A DNA stretch of 59,311 nucleotides from Actinoplanes utahensis (lineage in GTDB: Bacteria > Actinomycetota > Actinomycetes > Mycobacteriales > Micromonosporaceae): NCBI RefSeq assembly GCF_016862455.1, contig NZ_BOMZ01000065.1:1-59311 (forward strand), in the 5' to 3' direction. Positions 56,328 to 59,311 of the stretch are shown here, one piece after another (the first letter of the stretch is position 1; each line of letters starts with the position of its first letter). Under the pieces are notes generated by a model that saw only the letters and a program-made list of their open reading frames with translations, searched no databases and was not told the DNA's origin. The translations under genes were made by a program, and so were the position numbers.

Positions 56328-57842
56328 ATGATCATCGGTGTACCGAGGGATCCGGACCCGGCCGAGCGCCGGGTCGCCGCGACTCCCGCCACCGTGACCC
56401 AGCTGGTCAAGCTGGGATACGACGTGGTCGTGGAGCCCGGAGCCGGCGCGCTGGCGTCCTTCTCCGACGAGTCCTACGCCGACGCCGGCGCGCGCGTAGG
56501 CGACCCCCTTTCCGCCGACATCGTGTTCGCGATCAACCCGCCGCCCGTGTCGCAGCGTGACAAGCTCGCCGAGGGCACCACCCTCATCGGCCTGCTGAAC
56601 GCCCGCCTCGACCCGGACATCGTCGAGGACCTGGCCCGGCGGCCGATCACGGCACTCTCGATGGACGCGGTGCCGCGGATCTCCCGGGCCCAGTCGCTCG
56701 ACGTGCTGTCGTCGATGGCCAACATCGCCGGGTACCGGGCGGTCGTCGAGGCGGCGCACGCCTTCGGCCGGTTCTTCACCGGGCAGGTCACCGCCGCCGG
56801 CAAGGTCCCGCCCGCCAAGGTGCTGGTGGCGGGCGCGGGCGTCGCCGGCCTCGCGGCCATCGGCACAGCCGGGAGCCTGGGCGCGATCGTACGAGCCACC
56901 GACCCCCGCCCCGAGGTCGCCGACCAGGTCCGATCCCTCGGTGGCGAATACCTGTCGATCGAGTCCGCCGACGTCGAGGTGTCGTCCACCGGCTACGCCA
57001 AGCAGATGTCCGACGACTACAACGACCGGGCCGCCCGCCTCTACGCCACCCAGGCGACCGAGGTCGACATCATCATCACCACCGCGCTCATCCCGGGCCG
57101 GCCCGCCCCGCGGCTGATCACCGCCGAGATGGTGGCGAGCATGCGGCCGGGCAGCGTCATCGTCGACATGGCCGCGTCCAACGGCGGCAACGTCGAGGGT
57201 ACGGTCGCCGGCGAGGTCGTCGTCACCGCCAACGGGGTGACCATCATCGGGTACACCGACCTGGCCGGCCGGCTGCCGGCCCAGGCGTCCCAGCTCTACG
57301 GCACCAACCTGGTCAACCTGATGAAGCTGATGACGCCGGGCAAGGACGGGCAGCTCGTTCTCGACTTCGAGGACCAGGTGCAGCGGGGTATCACCGTGGT
57401 CCGCGACGGTCAACTGACGTGGCCGCCGCCGGCGGTGGCCGTGTCAGCGACACCCGTTGCCGAAAAAGCACCGGAAATATTAACAAAAGCGGACAAAAAG
57501 CGGCGGAATCCGATCGTGCCGATCGGGATCGGAGCGGCCGCGCTGTTCCTGCTCACCGCGCTGGCCCCGGCCGCCCTCCGCGGCCATCTCACGGTCTTCG
57601 CCCTCGCCATCGTGATCGGCTACTACGTGATCGGGCACGTCCACCACGCCCTGCACACCCCGCTCATGTCGGTCACCAACGCGATCTCCGGCATCATCGT
57701 CGTCGGCGCCCTGCTGCAACTCGGCCACGGTGACGACCTCGTGACCGGCCTGAGCTTCGTCGCGATCCTGCTGGCCAGCATCAACGTCTTCGGTGGCTTC
57801 GCGGTGACCCGCCGCATGCTCGCCATGTTCTCGAGGAGCTGA
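56328..57842 (+). CDS. pntA: Re/Si-specific NAD(P)+ transhydrogenase subunit alpha (domain I plus membrane helices)
   Basis: This 504-residue protein contains the complete alpha subunit: MIIGVPRDPDPAERRVAATP, ITALSMDAVPRISRAQSLDV and VLVAGAGVAGLAAIGTAGSL (NAD(H)-binding domain I), then YDLDR-type GYTDLAGRLPAQASQLYGTN and, after a Lys-rich linker (KADKKRRN), four helices (IGAAALFLLTALAPAALRGH, VFALAIVIGYYVIGHVHHAL, LMSVTNAISGIIVVGALLQL). It transfers hydride from NADH to NADP coupled to proton entry. Many actinobacteria split alpha into two genes; here both parts are fused. The linker is AT-rich (57466-57510). GAGGA precedes the ATG. Confidence 0.95.
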   Translation: MIIGVPRDPDPAERRVAATPATVTQLVKLGYDVVVEPGAGALASFSDESYADAGARVGDPLSADIVFAINPPPVSQRDKLAEGTTLIGLLNARLDPDIVEDLARRPITALSMDAVPRISRAQSLDVLSSMANIAGYRAVVEAAHAFGRFFTGQVTAAGKVPPAKVLVAGAGVAGLAAIGTAGSLGAIVRATDPRPEVADQVRSLGGEYLSIESADVEVSSTGYAKQMSDDYNDRAARLYATQATEVDIIITTALIPGRPAPRLITAEMVASMRPGSVIVDMAASNGGNVEGTVAGEVVVTANGVTIIGYTDLAGRLPAQASQLYGTNLVNLMKLMTPGKDGQLVLDFEDQVQRGITVVRDGQLTWPPPAVAVSATPVAEKAPEILTKADKKRRNPIVPIGIGAAALFLLTALAPAALRGHLTVFALAIVIGYYVIGHVHHALHTPLMSVTNAISGIIVVGALLQLGHGDDLVTGLSFVAILLASINVFGGFAVTRRMLAMFSRS

Positions 57843-57844
57843 CG

Positions 57845-59284
57845 ATGACCATCGAAACGGCGGCGCAGGCCGCGTACATCGTCGCTGCTCTGCTCTTCAT
57901 CCTGGCCCTCGCCGGGCTCTCGAAGCACGAGACGGCACGGTTCGGCAACGCGTTCGGCATCGCCGGGATGACCGTGGCGCTGGCCGCGACCGTCGCCCTG
58001 GCCATCGGCCGCGAGATCGACGGCACCGGGATCGCGCTGCTCGTGGTGGCGACGCTGATCGGCGCGGCGATCGGCCTCTACCGGGCCGCGAAGGTCGAGA
58101 TGACCGGGATGCCGGAGCTGATCGCCCTGCTGCACAGCTTCGTGGGTCTCGCCGCGGTGCTGGTCGGCTGGAACGGCTACCTGCACGTCGAGGCGCACCT
58201 CGACGGCGCTGAGGCGGCGGTGCTGGAGAGCCAGGGCATGCTCGGCATCCACAGTGCCGAGGTGTTCATCGGCGTGTTCATCGGGGCCGTCACGTTCACC
58301 GGTTCGATCGTGGCGTACCTCAAGCTCTCCGCGAAGATCAAGTCGAGCCCGCTGATGCTGCCCGGCAAGAACGTCCTGAACCTCGGTGCGCTCGCGGTCT
58401 TCGCCGTGCTCACCGCCTGGTTCGTGATCGACCCCCAGCTGTGGCTGCTGATCGCGGTCACGGCCATCGCCCTGCTGCTCGGCTGGCACCTGGTCGCGTC
58501 GATCGGCGGCGGCGACATGCCGGTGGTCGTGTCGATGCTGAACAGCTACTCCGGCTGGGCGGCGGCAGCGGCCGGCTTCCTGCTGGAGAACGACCTGCTC
58601 ATCGTCACCGGCGCGCTGGTCGGATCGTCCGGCGCCTACCTGTCGTACATCATGTGCAAGGCGATGAACCGCTCGTTCATCTCGGTGATCGCCGGCGGGT
58701 TCGGGATCGAGGCCGGACCGGCCGAGGACAAGGAGTACGGCGAACACCGGGAGGTCAACGCCGAGGGGGTCGCGGAGCTGCTGACCGGTGCGGATTCCGT
58801 GATCATCACCCCGGGGTACGGGATGGCGGTCGCCCAGGCCCAGCACGGCGTCGCCGAGCTGACCCGGATCCTGCGCGAGCGCGGCGTCGACGTCCGGTTC
58901 GGCATCCACCCGGTCGCCGGCCGCCTGCCCGGGCACATGAACGTGCTGCTCGCCGAGGCGCGCGTGCCCTACGACATCGTCCTGGAGATGGACGAGATCA
59001 ACGACGACTTCGCGGGTACGGCCGTCGTGCTGGTCATCGGCGCCAACGACACCGTCAACCCGGCCGCCCTGGACGATCCGTCCAGCCCGATCGCCGGGAT
59101 GCCGGTGCTCAAGGTGTGGGAGGCCGAGCAGGTGATCGTGTTCAAGCGGTCGATGGCCTCCGGGTACGCCGGGGTGCAGAACCCGCTGTTCTTCAAGGAG
59201 AACACCGCGATGCTCTTCGGCGACGCCAAGGACCGCGTCGACGACATCCTGCGGGCGGTCGCCGCGCTCCAACCGGCACGCTGA
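57845..59284 (+). CDS. pntB: NAD(P)+ transhydrogenase subunit beta
   Basis: This 479-residue protein starts two bases after the pntA stop, with GAGGAG as ribosome site inside pntA. It has the membrane domain II (TAAQAAYIVAALLFILALAG through about nine helices, including SFVGLAAVLVGWNGYL) and the C-terminal NADP(H)-binding domain III with SVIITPGYGMAVAQAQH, RFGIHPVAGRLPGHMNVLLA, INDDFAGTAVVLVIGANDTV, NPAALDDPSSPIAGMPVLKV and FKRSMASGYAGVQNPLF. It supplies NADPH with PntA. The window ends 27 bp after the stop. Confidence 0.97.
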   Translation: MTIETAAQAAYIVAALLFILALAGLSKHETARFGNAFGIAGMTVALAATVALAIGREIDGTGIALLVVATLIGAAIGLYRAAKVEMTGMPELIALLHSFVGLAAVLVGWNGYLHVEAHLDGAEAAVLESQGMLGIHSAEVFIGVFIGAVTFTGSIVAYLKLSAKIKSSPLMLPGKNVLNLGALAVFAVLTAWFVIDPQLWLLIAVTAIALLLGWHLVASIGGGDMPVVVSMLNSYSGWAAAAAGFLLENDLLIVTGALVGSSGAYLSYIMCKAMNRSFISVIAGGFGIEAGPAEDKEYGEHREVNAEGVAELLTGADSVIITPGYGMAVAQAQHGVAELTRILRERGVDVRFGIHPVAGRLPGHMNVLLAEARVPYDIVLEMDEINDDFAGTAVVLVIGANDTVNPAALDDPSSPIAGMPVLKVWEAEQVIVFKRSMASGYAGVQNPLFFKENTAMLFGDAKDRVDDILRAVAALQPAR

Positions 59285-59311
59285 CGCAACGAGGCCCCCG
59301 CCGGGTGTGGC

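Noticed and set aside
1..59311. CRISPR arrays, insertion sequences, integrases, complete tRNA or rRNA genes
   Set aside because: The tandem arrays present have no spacers, no transposase or integrase was found in any frame, and the single tRNA-like stretch lacks the other arms.

Overview
The window is a high-GC (about 70 percent or more) actinobacterial chromosome segment. Extreme GC3, frequent GTG starts, many start-stop overlaps, WXG100-type and Methyltransf_19 (DUF574) proteins, a SigF/SigB-type sigma factor and two methyl-accepting chemotaxis proteins suggest a motile member of the Micromonosporaceae such as Actinoplanes. The genus is an inference, because no rRNA or complete tRNA is present. 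No CRISPR array, intact insertion sequence or integrase was seen.

1-20 kb: a 5'-truncated repeat-rich membrane protein, a methyltransferase, HelD/HelR-type RNA polymerase recycling ATPase, a YdbS/YdbT-like pair of PH-domain membrane proteins, SUKH-like and other immunity-like genes, a D-amino-acid-oxidase-like enzyme, a tightly overlapped three-gene type VII secretion-like module (WXG100-like protein, 519-aa protein with a Cys-His-Asn papain-like C-terminus, small partner), an FGGY sugar kinase with a readable promoter flanked by two LacI-type operators, a quinone oxidoreductase next to an HxlR regulator, an AhpD-like protein behind tandem inverted-repeat operators, a P-loop kinase, a duplicated-HTH protein, a truncated aminoglycoside phosphotransferase and a HEAT-repeat protein.

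20.4-28.4 kb: two chemotaxis receptors bracket a decaying signalling island with remnants and frameshifted genes (pentapeptide-protein-like fragment, receiver-domain tail, GAF protein, an unknown protein with three single-base shifts), plus one apparently intact STAS protein and one lipoprotein.

28.4-50 kb: mostly ordinary metabolism and regulation: nadE, sigma factor, Methyltransf_19, a VWA/substrate-binding pair, an RTX-type calcium-binding secreted protein, patatin, Old Yellow Enzyme, several divergent regulator/target pairs (TetR, MarR, LysR) with readable palindromic operators, a drug exporter, EamA exporter, SsuA-type binding protein, and a flavin amine oxidase whose domain order is circularly permuted. 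A GntR/ABC-permease fusion scar lies at 31.6 kb.

50-59 kb: a repeat-rich, gene-poor stretch (51.3-53.3 kb) with three different tandem-repeat families, an orphan Imm10 gene, a secreted pectate lyase under a perfect LacI-type operator, and the pntAB transhydrogenase operon.

Cross-cutting: about ten genes have a TAnnnT hexamer 5-8 nt before the start codon and no Shine-Dalgarno sequence, so leaderless transcription looks common. Strong perfect-stem hairpins terminate several convergent or isolated units, and two of them (11.8 and 40.3 kb) share the same stem end, suggesting a dispersed repeat.
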